Below, piece by piece: positions 1-5,932 of a stretch of DNA of 7,180 bases. This stretch comes from Defluviitaleaceae bacterium (lineage in GTDB: Bacteria > Bacillota_A > Clostridia > Lachnospirales > WQUN01). The notes under the pieces are model-generated. The model ran no database searches. It was given only the letters and a program-made list of their open reading frames with translations, and was not told where the DNA came from. The position numbers were made by a program, and so were the translations under genes. The stretch is from NCBI GenBank assembly GCA_009779525.1, contig WREB01000061.1, forward strand, positions 1-7,180. The letters are read 5' to 3'. The first letter of the stretch is position 1. The number at the start of each line of letters is the position of its first letter.

Positions 1-294
1 GTGATCGCCGACCTTTCGGGCGCGCAGATATACGCGATGAAGACCGGGTACACCAATTATGACGAAGCCGATGAAAAATACACCGACGAACAAATAATCG
101 AATTTAACCGCAAACGCCAACAGTATTATTTAAACATAAGGAAAGAAAGCACGAAAGACGGAAGTTTAAATACATATATAATCCATTACGCCCTGAAGTA
201 TTATTACGACGAAATCACCTTTGAGGAGCTACGCGCTTACGTAAAGTCGTTGATCGAGGAAGTGCAGTCCGGTATTATTCCGGATTTGCATTGA
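1..294 (+). CDS. Unrecognised protein, probably the C-terminal part of a longer gene
   Basis: An open frame runs from the first base of the window to TGA at 292-294 (97 codons). The first codon is GTG, but nothing upstream can be seen, so this could be a start by chance; I treat the gene as 5'-partial. The peptide is charged and probably mostly helical. It is rich in Tyr, Lys and Glu, with a Tyr-rich stretch near residues 63-70 (YALKYYYD) and a C-terminal helix around 75-90. I see no signal peptide, membrane segment or known motif, and I do not recognise the family. Base composition is about 42% GC, much lower than in the genes that follow, which may mean an older insertion or a gene of different origin. 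The reading frame itself is likely real because it is open and ends cleanly at an intergenic gap. The function is unknown. Confidence 0.5.
   Translation: MIADLSGAQIYAMKTGYTNYDEADEKYTDEQIIEFNRKRQQYYLNIRKESTKDGSLNTYIIHYALKYYYDEITFEELRAYVKSLIEEVQSGIIPDLH
261..292 (+). terminator. Imperfect hairpin over the stop codon, possible weak terminator
   Basis: TCCGG (268-272) pairs with CCGGA (280-284) across a seven-base loop. After a small internal mismatch, TGCA (263-266) can pair with TGCA (287-290). The stem runs into the stop codon of the first gene. Only scattered T residues follow (no clear T tract), so a terminator role is weakly supported. Confidence 0.25.
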
Positions 295-314
295 TTTCGT
301 AAATAGAGCGCCGT

Positions 315-340
315 TTCGAATTGTTTTCAAATAATTCGAA
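315..340. repeat. 8-bp inverted repeat upstream of the PIG-L promoter
   Basis: TTCGAATT (315-322) and AATTCGAA (333-340) are perfect inverted copies separated by ten AT-rich bases. Each arm also contains the palindrome TTCGAA. There is no T tract after it. It ends 7-12 bases upstream of the predicted -35 element, a position suited to a regulator-binding site, but that role is inference. In AT-rich DNA such a repeat can arise by chance. Confidence 0.35.
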
Positions 341-347
341 CATACGT

Positions 348-380
348 TTGATTGCCCCTTCAAACCCTTTAGAATATACT
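348..380 (+). promoter_or_regulatory. Putative sigma-A-type promoter for the PIG-L gene
   Basis: Two overlapping readings fit the vegetative consensus. The first is TTGCCC (352-357), 17 bases, then TATACT (375-380). The second is TTGATT (348-353), 16 bases, then TAGAAT (370-375). Both have five of six matches in the -10 and four of six in the -35. Transcription would begin near 385, giving a leader of about 40 bases before the TTG start at 427. The element lies in the only sizeable gap before the gene block. Confidence 0.45.
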
Positions 381-426
381 TGCGGCAAGCGTACCAGCAC
401 ATCGAAGACGAAGCGGGCCGTGCCTT

Positions 427-1281
427 TTGGATTTCGAATACTACGATTTTCGCAGGATGCAAAAAAGCGTCGACATCTCCGCGATATTTCCCGGCTTCGC
501 CGGGGGCCGCGAACGCGTCGCGGTTTTTTCGCCCCACGACGACGACGGGCTGCTCGGCGCGGGCTACGCGCTGCTTGCCGCGCTCGGCGCCGGCGCGCGG
601 GTTTTCGTCGTAATTTTTTGCGCGGGCGACTGCGGCTACAGCGACGCGTCGCTCAAGCAAAGCATAGTTTCCATACGCGAGGCGGAGTCGAAGGCCGCCT
701 ACGCGCGCCTTGGGATACCCGAGCAAAACGTGACGAACCTCGGGCTCCCCGACTTTTCCGCCTACTTGTACATGGCCAACAAATTGGCGGGCGGCGGGAC
801 CGGAGCGTTTACAAGCCTCGTTTGGCTGCTGCGCGAGATCGGCGCGACGCGCCTGATAATGCCCAACCATAACAGGGAGCACGCGGACCACGAGGCCGCG
901 TCCTTCGCAGCGGACTACTTCGCGCCGCAGGCGGGCGACGCGGTAGTAACGGATATAGGGGGAAATCTCTCGAGGGTTGTTAGCGCGCTGCAGTATTCGG
1001 TTTGGGCGGACTTTTCGCCCGAGGACGCGCTCGAGCAAGGCAAATTGCCGCTTCGCGCAAACAGGGCGATAGCAGCGCCCATGGAAGCCGAGCGGTTGGT
1101 TTGCGAGGCCATCTCCTGCTTCAAGTCGCAGGGCAGAATCATCGAGGACTTAATGGAAGCCAGAATCGAACGAAGAACCGGGGACAAATACATCGAGCTC
1201 TACATAGAGCGCGAGCTTCGGCCGAAATTAAATTACGGCGCGTACGGGGAAGCGATGCGTCATATCGACGCGCTTCCCTGA
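427..1281 (+). CDS. PIG-L / LmbE-like N-deacetylase family protein
   Basis: This is a 284-residue protein of the PIG-L (LmbE-like) superfamily, zinc hydrolases that remove N-acetyl groups from GlcNAc-type sugars or related amides. The first motif is SPHDDDG at 35-41, matching the family PHPDDE: His37 and Asp40 are the expected metal ligands and Asp39 the expected base, while Pro is replaced by Asp and the last Glu by Gly. The second is HADH at 152-155, the HxDH motif with the third ligand. IREAE near 83-87 and LG at 95-96 fit the usual R-x-x-E/LG helix. No signal peptide or membrane segment is visible, so it should be cytoplasmic. The start is uncertain: TTG 427 lacks a clear Shine-Dalgarno, and ATG 457 has AGG directly against it; the motif begins well after both. 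A promoter lies about 50 bases upstream, and a terminator is formed by its last codons. The substrate is unknown; an amino sugar is the reasonable guess from its neighbours. Confidence 0.85.
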   Translation: MDFEYYDFRRMQKSVDISAIFPGFAGGRERVAVFSPHDDDGLLGAGYALLAALGAGARVFVVIFCAGDCGYSDASLKQSIVSIREAESKAAYARLGIPEQNVTNLGLPDFSAYLYMANKLAGGGTGAFTSLVWLLREIGATRLIMPNHNREHADHEAASFAADYFAPQAGDAVVTDIGGNLSRVVSALQYSVWADFSPEDALEQGKLPLRANRAIAAPMEAERLVCEAISCFKSQGRIIEDLMEARIERRTGDKYIELYIERELRPKLNYGAYGEAMRHIDALP

Positions 1282-1288
1282 TTTTTTT
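1245..1288 (+). terminator. Intrinsic terminator embedded in the 3' end of the PIG-L gene
   Basis: GGGAAGC (1247-1253) pairs perfectly with GCTTCCC (1272-1278). Inside this, after a three-base bulge, GCGTC (1257-1261) pairs with GACGC (1267-1271) around a five-base loop. C1245-G1280 and G1246-T1279 can extend the base. Seven T follow at 1282-1288. The stem uses the last codons and stop of the PIG-L gene, and the next gene's Shine-Dalgarno starts three bases after the T tract. This is the strongest terminator-like structure in the window. It may act as a partial terminator between genes. Confidence 0.75.
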
Positions 1289-1300
1289 GCGGGGGTGTCT

Positions 1301-2653
1301 ATGTTTGAGATGAAGAAATGGAACCGCCAGGCGCAGGCGATCGGGAAAATTTTGGCCGACGCTCCGGCGATCGACAAAAACCTTCGCGCAACCAAGGGCG
1401 AGTTCGAGCGGCGCAGGAAGATCGTCTATAAAAAGCTACGCGAGGCCGGGTTCGACGCCGGGTTCGTGTACAGCGACGAACATTACTGCGGCGACGTCCC
1501 TTACCTGGGAGGCAACACCAACATAACAATCGAGCCGGTCGCGGGGCTAATCGGCGCGAACGGCTTCCATCTGCTAGCCGGCCTCGAGGGCGGCTACGTC
1601 GCAGAACAGCTCGCGCTGGATTTAGGCACGTTCGTCCACAAGCTCGAAATGCTTAAATTAGCCGACGAGGAGTACCCCGTCGAGGCCGAGCGCCTATCGG
1701 ACGTGATCGAGGAATGCTGCGGTAAAAAAATAGAGAAAATCGCGCTGCTTACCCCCCGCGAGATACTGCCGGTCGCGATGCGCGACTCGCTCGCCGAATA
1801 CTTCGGGGATCCGTCGGCGATAATAGACATGCAGGAATTGTATTACAAAGTCAAATACGAAAAGTCCGACGAGGAAATGGCGTTGCTTTCGCAAGCCGGC
1901 AAGATTTGCGACGTGATGATAAAGGGGATGCTCGGCATCCTTACGCCCGGGCTCCTCGAGACGCAGCTCGCCGGATGGGGGTACGCTATAGCGTCGGAGC
2001 TCGGCGTCGAGGACATGGGGTTCGACATAATCGTCAACGCCAACGACGCGGGGCGCACGCTGATAGGCAAGGCGCTCAACCGCCCGATTATGGAGGGCGA
2101 CGTGGTTTCGCTAGGCGTCGCGCCAAAATGCGCGGGCCTGACCGCGTGCGAGCGCTGCAGCGTCGTCGCGGTAAAAAAGGAATCTCTGTTGACGGAAGAC
2201 CAGCGCTTCTGGCTCTCGTTCGTGCAGGGCGCCTACCGCGCGGGCTACGACGCCTACGCAAAGGTCGCGGCCGAAGGGCTTCCAGCAAAGACGCAGGAGC
2301 AGGCGTTAGTCGTTTACTTTAAGTCGCGCGAAAAAGAAGTATGCGAAAAAATCGGGAAAAATATCGACCTGACCCGCCAGAAGCCGTACACGGGCACGCA
2401 CAACGCCGGCTACACCGAATGCCAGGAATTTTACGGCGCGATCACGCTCAATTCGGAGGAGCCGCTCGGCGGCCAGATAGTCACGATGCTCGACGTCGCC
2501 ATACGCGGCGCGGGCAGCAAATGGAACGAAATTGTCATCCCCGGGGTGGACTACTACGTCGTCGAAAAAACGCTCGGCAAATATAAGTCCGAAGTCCGGA
2601 CGCTGACCGAGCTACCGGTCGACTTGCAAGTCTTCGTGGGAAGCGCGCTTTGA
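1301..2653 (+). CDS. M24 (creatinase/aminopeptidase P fold) family protein with degenerate metal site
   Basis: This 450-residue protein has the two-part layout of the family: an N-terminal creatinase-like domain (about 35-180) and a C-terminal pita-bread domain (about 190-435). Active M24 peptidases bind two metals through Asp, Asp, His, Glu, Glu. Here the first Asp position is Ser270 in VVSLGVAP. The second falls in TACER (281-285), which has no Asp. The conserved His before these (expected near 250-262) is absent. THNAGY at 366-371 may keep one His, the first Glu position is Asp398 (TMLD), and Glu410 may match the last ligand. The SL...AG.TA.ER pattern resembles metal-independent creatinase rather than aminopeptidase P. 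It may be a non-peptidase hydrolase or a non-catalytic homologue. ATG 1301 is chosen because GGGGGTG (1291-1297) precedes it; GTG 1295 would lie inside that site. It overlaps the next gene by four bases. No export signal is seen. Confidence 0.8.
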   Translation: MFEMKKWNRQAQAIGKILADAPAIDKNLRATKGEFERRRKIVYKKLREAGFDAGFVYSDEHYCGDVPYLGGNTNITIEPVAGLIGANGFHLLAGLEGGYVAEQLALDLGTFVHKLEMLKLADEEYPVEAERLSDVIEECCGKKIEKIALLTPREILPVAMRDSLAEYFGDPSAIIDMQELYYKVKYEKSDEEMALLSQAGKICDVMIKGMLGILTPGLLETQLAGWGYAIASELGVEDMGFDIIVNANDAGRTLIGKALNRPIMEGDVVSLGVAPKCAGLTACERCSVVAVKKESLLTEDQRFWLSFVQGAYRAGYDAYAKVAAEGLPAKTQEQALVVYFKSREKEVCEKIGKNIDLTRQKPYTGTHNAGYTECQEFYGAITLNSEEPLGGQIVTMLDVAIRGAGSKWNEIVIPGVDYYVVEKTLGKYKSEVRTLTELPVDLQVFVGSAL

Positions 2654-4554
2654 AAACTCTCGCGATAAAAATCCACGAACCGGCCGGCGACAAGACGCTT
2701 CGCTTTGCCGCGGACGAACTCGCGCGCTACATTACCGCGATGGATCCCTCGGTCAAAATCGCCGAACGGGGCGAAGGCGAATGCGACGGCGCGATCCACC
2801 TCGGCGTCGACGACTTGTGGGGCGACGAGCTTCCCGACCCGTCGAAAGACGACGCGATACACATAAACGTCGACGGCTGCTGCGGGGCGATCACGGGATC
2901 AAACCCGCGAAGCGTTCTCGTCGGCGTCTACCGCTTCCTCAAGGAACTCGGCTGCGTATTCGACCGGCCGGGCCCGGGCGGGGAGCGCGCGCCGAAAAAG
3001 CCGTTCGGCGAATTTTCGGTTTTCGTGCGAGAAAAGGCGAAAAACCGCCACAGGGCCGTCTGCGTCGAGGGCGCCTGCTCCTTCGAACACGTCACGGCGC
3101 TTGTCGACTGGCTTCCCAAGGCGGGCTACAACGGCTATTTCATGCAGTTTTTCAAGCCGTACGAGTTTTTCAGGAGATGGTATTCGCACGAAAACAACCC
3201 AAGCGTCGCGCCAGAACCGTTCACGCCCGAGGAAGCGGCGAAAATAAGCATTGGCGTTCGCGCGGAAGTAAAAAAGCGGGGGCTGATGTACCACGCGGTC
3301 GGCCACGGCTGGACCTGCGAACCCTTCGGGATTCCGGGCGTAAGCTGGGCCTCGGGCGATTATAAAATCCCCGAGGCGCAACGCGGCTATTTCGCGCTTG
3401 TCAACGGCTCGAGGGAAATAAACGGCGGGGTGCCGCTTAACACGGAGCTCTGCTATTCAAACACGTCCGCGCGCAAAATTTTAGCCGAAACCGTCCGCGG
3501 CTATTGCGAATCCAACCCCGAAGTCGACTACGTCCACGTCTGGCTCTCCGACGGCGCCAACAGCCACTGCGAATGCGAAGGCTGCAGCAAACACATCCCG
3601 TCCGACTGGTACGTGATCCTGCTAAACGAGATCGACGCGCTTTTGACCGAGCGCGGACTTACGGCAAAAGTCGTCTTCCTGATCTACTGCGACCTGCTTT
3701 TCGCGCCCCAGTCGCAAAAATTCAACAACCCCGGGCGGTTCACGATGATGTTCGCCCCGATAGGGCGCGACTATTCGAAGCCGTTCCCGACCGAATATGA
3801 ATTTAACGGTGAACTGGCGCCATATAAGCGAAACGCCAACGAACCGCCAAAATCCCTCGAGGAGGCGCTCGAGCGGCTTCGCTTGTGGAGGGAAGTCTTT
3901 GATGGCGACTCGTTTTTATTCGACTACCACCTGCTTTGGATGGCGAACTTCGACCTGGGCGGCCAGCTAAAATCCGAAGTCCTGTTCGAAGATTTAAAAA
4001 ACATACGCGGGCAGGGCTTCAACGGAAGCGTCATGTGCCAGATGCAGCGCTGCTTCTTCCCCGACGCGTCCGCGATGAACCTGGGCGCCAGGGCGCTTTG
4101 GGGAGGCGCGAAAAGCTACGAGGCGGAGGCGGTCGGCTATTATCAAAGCGTCTACAATTCCGACGGGCTTTATCTGTTCGAATACCTGAAGAAGCTGACC
4201 GGGCTTTTCGACCTTCCGGCCCTCCGCTCCGAAAAGGACATTTCGGGTTACGTGACAAACATGCGCGCGATACTTCGCGCGACTACGGGCTTTTTTCCGA
4301 TCGTAAACCGGAACGCGCTGCGTATGCCCGAATGGGAGCCGTTTTTATTCCACCGCGAACTGTGCAACAGATTCGCCAAGGTTTTCGCGCTTAAGGCGCG
4401 GGGCGACGCCGGCGGGGCGAAAACGGAATGGGAGAGGCTTGTCGCGTTCATCAACGAAAACGAGTTGAAACACCAATATATATTCGACGCGCATACGTTT
4501 GCGGATGTTATCGGGAAGGCGGTCGAACGGACCGGCCCCGGCTTCCTGTATTAG
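2650..4554 (+). CDS. DUF4838 domain protein, GH163-like glycosidase candidate
   Basis: This is a 634-residue protein with DUF4838 architecture. Residues 1-125 form the alpha/beta N-terminal domain seen in alpha-glucuronidase and chitobiase-type hydrolases (FAADELARYI, IHLGVDD, then ITGSNPRSVLVGVYRFLKEL leading to GCVFDRPG). A TIM-barrel core runs from about 131 to 440, followed by a helical C-terminal part. The diagnostic segment is HVWLSDGANSHCECEGC at 296-312, followed by SDWYVILLNEI; Cys307, Cys309 and Cys312 could bind a metal. To my recollection DUF4838 includes CAZy family GH163, endo-beta-N-acetylglucosaminidases acting on N-glycans in Bacteroides; I cannot name the catalytic residues here. 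The N-terminus (MKTLAIKIHE) has no signal peptide, unlike secreted GH163 enzymes, so it probably acts on imported oligosaccharide. The start is TTG 2650, overlapping the preceding stop as TTGA; GGGAA at 2638-2642 is the Shine-Dalgarno. Confidence 0.8.
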   Translation: MKTLAIKIHEPAGDKTLRFAADELARYITAMDPSVKIAERGEGECDGAIHLGVDDLWGDELPDPSKDDAIHINVDGCCGAITGSNPRSVLVGVYRFLKELGCVFDRPGPGGERAPKKPFGEFSVFVREKAKNRHRAVCVEGACSFEHVTALVDWLPKAGYNGYFMQFFKPYEFFRRWYSHENNPSVAPEPFTPEEAAKISIGVRAEVKKRGLMYHAVGHGWTCEPFGIPGVSWASGDYKIPEAQRGYFALVNGSREINGGVPLNTELCYSNTSARKILAETVRGYCESNPEVDYVHVWLSDGANSHCECEGCSKHIPSDWYVILLNEIDALLTERGLTAKVVFLIYCDLLFAPQSQKFNNPGRFTMMFAPIGRDYSKPFPTEYEFNGELAPYKRNANEPPKSLEEALERLRLWREVFDGDSFLFDYHLLWMANFDLGGQLKSEVLFEDLKNIRGQGFNGSVMCQMQRCFFPDASAMNLGARALWGGAKSYEAEAVGYYQSVYNSDGLYLFEYLKKLTGLFDLPALRSEKDISGYVTNMRAILRATTGFFPIVNRNALRMPEWEPFLFHRELCNRFAKVFALKARGDAGGAKTEWERLVAFINENELKHQYIFDAHTFADVIGKAVERTGPGFLY

Positions 4555-4560
4555 CGCGTT

Positions 4561-4577
4561 GCCGGCGCGGCGCCGGC
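4561..4577 (+). terminator. GC-rich hairpin between the DUF4838 and CorC genes
   Basis: GCCGGCG (4561-4567) and CGCCGGC (4571-4577) form a perfect seven-pair stem with a three-base loop. AGCGC (4553-4557, covering the TAG stop) can alternatively pair with GCGCT (4576-4580). The following bases, TTAATTAT, are AT-rich but not a T tract. It may stabilise the upstream mRNA end or give partial termination. A full terminator is doubtful because the next gene follows directly with no evident promoter. Confidence 0.4.
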
Positions 4578-4592
4578 GCTTAATTATCGCAA

Positions 4593-4600
4593 AGAGGTGA
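4593..4600 (+). promoter_or_regulatory. Ribosome binding site that places the CorC-like start at TTG 4606
   Basis: AGAGGTGA is an extended match to the anti-Shine-Dalgarno. GTG 4597 lies inside it and ATG 4600 starts at its last base, so neither can easily be its start. TTG 4606 lies five bases after it, at usual spacing, and gives the N-terminus LPEDGPLIRQ, which leads straight into the first membrane helix. Confidence 0.65.
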
Positions 4601-4605
4601 TGCAT

Positions 4606-5928
4606 TTGCCCGAAGACGGCCCGCTGATACGGCAGCTTCTGTTCCTGCTGCTTCTTATCATGGTTAACTTCGTTTTTTCGTGCTTCGAGATCGCGGTGAT
4701 CTCGACCGGCCAAACCAAGCTCGACAAGCTTTCCGCCGGAGGCGACAGGCGCGCCGCAAGGCTGCTTGGGCTGACGAAGCTGCCTTCGAAGTTTCTCGCG
4801 ACGATACAAGTCGGAAGCACGCTCGCGGGGTTTCTGGCGAGCGCCTTCGCAGCCAAGGGCATAGCGGCGAGGCTGACGCGCTTTTTGATTGGCGCCGGCC
4901 TGTCGTTCGCGCCGAACACCATCAACAACATTTCGATCGTGCTGGTCACGCTGGCGCTTTCGTATTTCTCGATCGTTTTGGGCGAGCTCGTCCCGAAGCG
5001 CATAGCGATGAAGTACGCCGAGCGCATAAGCCTGACGCTCTCCGGCCCGATACGCGCGGTCTCCATATTGTTCGCGCCGGTCGTCTTTTTTCTTTCCGCT
5101 TCAGCCAACATACTGCTCGGGCTTATACGGATCCGCCCGGACGCCCCCGAGGAGGAGATCACCGAAGAGGAGATACGGATGATGGTCGACGCCGGCAGCG
5201 AAACCGGAGCGATCGACGAAGAGGAAAAGGATATCATCCACAACGTGTTCGAGTTCGGCAATCTAACCGCCGCGGACGTGATGACCCACAGGACAAACAT
5301 CGTTTCGCTTTGGCTGGAAGAGGACGGCGATAAGTGGGACGAGACCGTTTCCGAGCATAAATTCACCTGCTACCCCATCTGCGGCGAAGACCAGGACGAC
5401 ATAGTCGGGGTGTTAAACACCAAGGACTATTTCCGGTTAAAGGACAAGAGCCGCGTGACCGTGATGGCGCAGGCGGTGCGGCCCGCGCAGTTCGTGCCCG
5501 AGTCCGTCCGCTCCGACATGCTTTTTAGAAACATGAAGAAGAACCGGAGCCACTTTTCCGTGGTGCTCGACGAGTACGGCGGAATGTCCGGTGTCGTCAC
5601 GATGAACGATCTACTTGAAGAATTGGTCGGCGACCTCGAGGACGACCAATCGGCTCCGCCCGACAAGCCAAGGATAGAAAAAATCGACGATCTGACATGG
5701 AAGGTCGGCGGGACGGTTTCCCTTTCGGAGCTGTCCGACGAGCTTGGGGTGCAGCTTCCGACCGACGAATACGATTCGTTCGCGGCGTTCGTCTTCGGGC
5801 TGCTCGGCACGATCCCGGAGGACGGGCAGACGCCCGAGCTCGACGAATACGGCCTGCACGTCCGCGTCGCCGAAATAAAAGAGCACAGGCTGGAAGGCGC
5901 GCTTGTTTCAATTATAAGAGGGGACTGA
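4606..5928 (+). CDS. CNNM/CorC (HlyC/CorC) family membrane protein, probable divalent cation transporter
   Basis: This is a 440-residue protein with full family layout. The DUF21/CNNM membrane domain covers about 5-180, with hydrophobic segments near 9-30, 66-84, 108-127 and 150-173. It carries SKFLATIQVGSTLAGFLASA at 61-80 and the conserved GELVPKR at 126-132. A cytoplasmic linker (MVDAGSETGAIDEEEKDII, 193-211) leads to paired CBS domains (about 222-340, including LDEYGG at 321-326), then a C-terminal CorC_HlyC domain (about 355-438). Characterised relatives are linked to Mg2+ (or Co2+) efflux and tolerance; older annotation as haemolysin is misleading. CBS domains in this family bind adenine nucleotides. 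The start is set by the AGAGGTGA site five bases upstream; GTG 4597 or ATG 4600 would add two or three residues. It ends four bases before the URO-D gene, so the two are probably co-transcribed, although its role in a sugar-type cluster is not obvious. Confidence 0.9.
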   Translation: MPEDGPLIRQLLFLLLLIMVNFVFSCFEIAVISTGQTKLDKLSAGGDRRAARLLGLTKLPSKFLATIQVGSTLAGFLASAFAAKGIAARLTRFLIGAGLSFAPNTINNISIVLVTLALSYFSIVLGELVPKRIAMKYAERISLTLSGPIRAVSILFAPVVFFLSASANILLGLIRIRPDAPEEEITEEEIRMMVDAGSETGAIDEEEKDIIHNVFEFGNLTAADVMTHRTNIVSLWLEEDGDKWDETVSEHKFTCYPICGEDQDDIVGVLNTKDYFRLKDKSRVTVMAQAVRPAQFVPESVRSDMLFRNMKKNRSHFSVVLDEYGGMSGVVTMNDLLEELVGDLEDDQSAPPDKPRIEKIDDLTWKVGGTVSLSELSDELGVQLPTDEYDSFAAFVFGLLGTIPEDGQTPELDEYGLHVRVAEIKEHRLEGALVSIIRGD

Positions 5929-5932
5929 TCAT

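Noticed and set aside
229..1038. Long open frame on the minus strand opposite the PIG-L gene
   Set aside because: It is Arg- and Val-rich low-quality sequence with no recognisable motif and lies opposite a gene with clear catalytic motifs. It is a by-product of high-GC codon use.
1295..1300. GTG as the start of the M24-like gene
   Set aside because: It lies inside the GGGGGTG Shine-Dalgarno. ATG 1301 is better placed and needs no unusual assumption.
1301..2653. Annotating the M24 protein as an active Xaa-Pro aminopeptidase
   Set aside because: The fold is right but both Asp ligands and the conserved upstream His are missing, so peptidase activity should not be assumed.
4559..4587. Possible promoter TTGCCG, 17 bases, AATTAT before the CorC-like gene
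   Set aside because: Both elements are weak (four of six), they sit in a hairpin, and transcription would begin inside the ribosome binding site, leaving no usable leader.
4584..5366. Minus-strand open frame of 260 codons opposite the CorC-like gene
   Set aside because: It is very Ser-rich, has no family signature, and mirrors a well-supported membrane protein gene. It is an antisense shadow.
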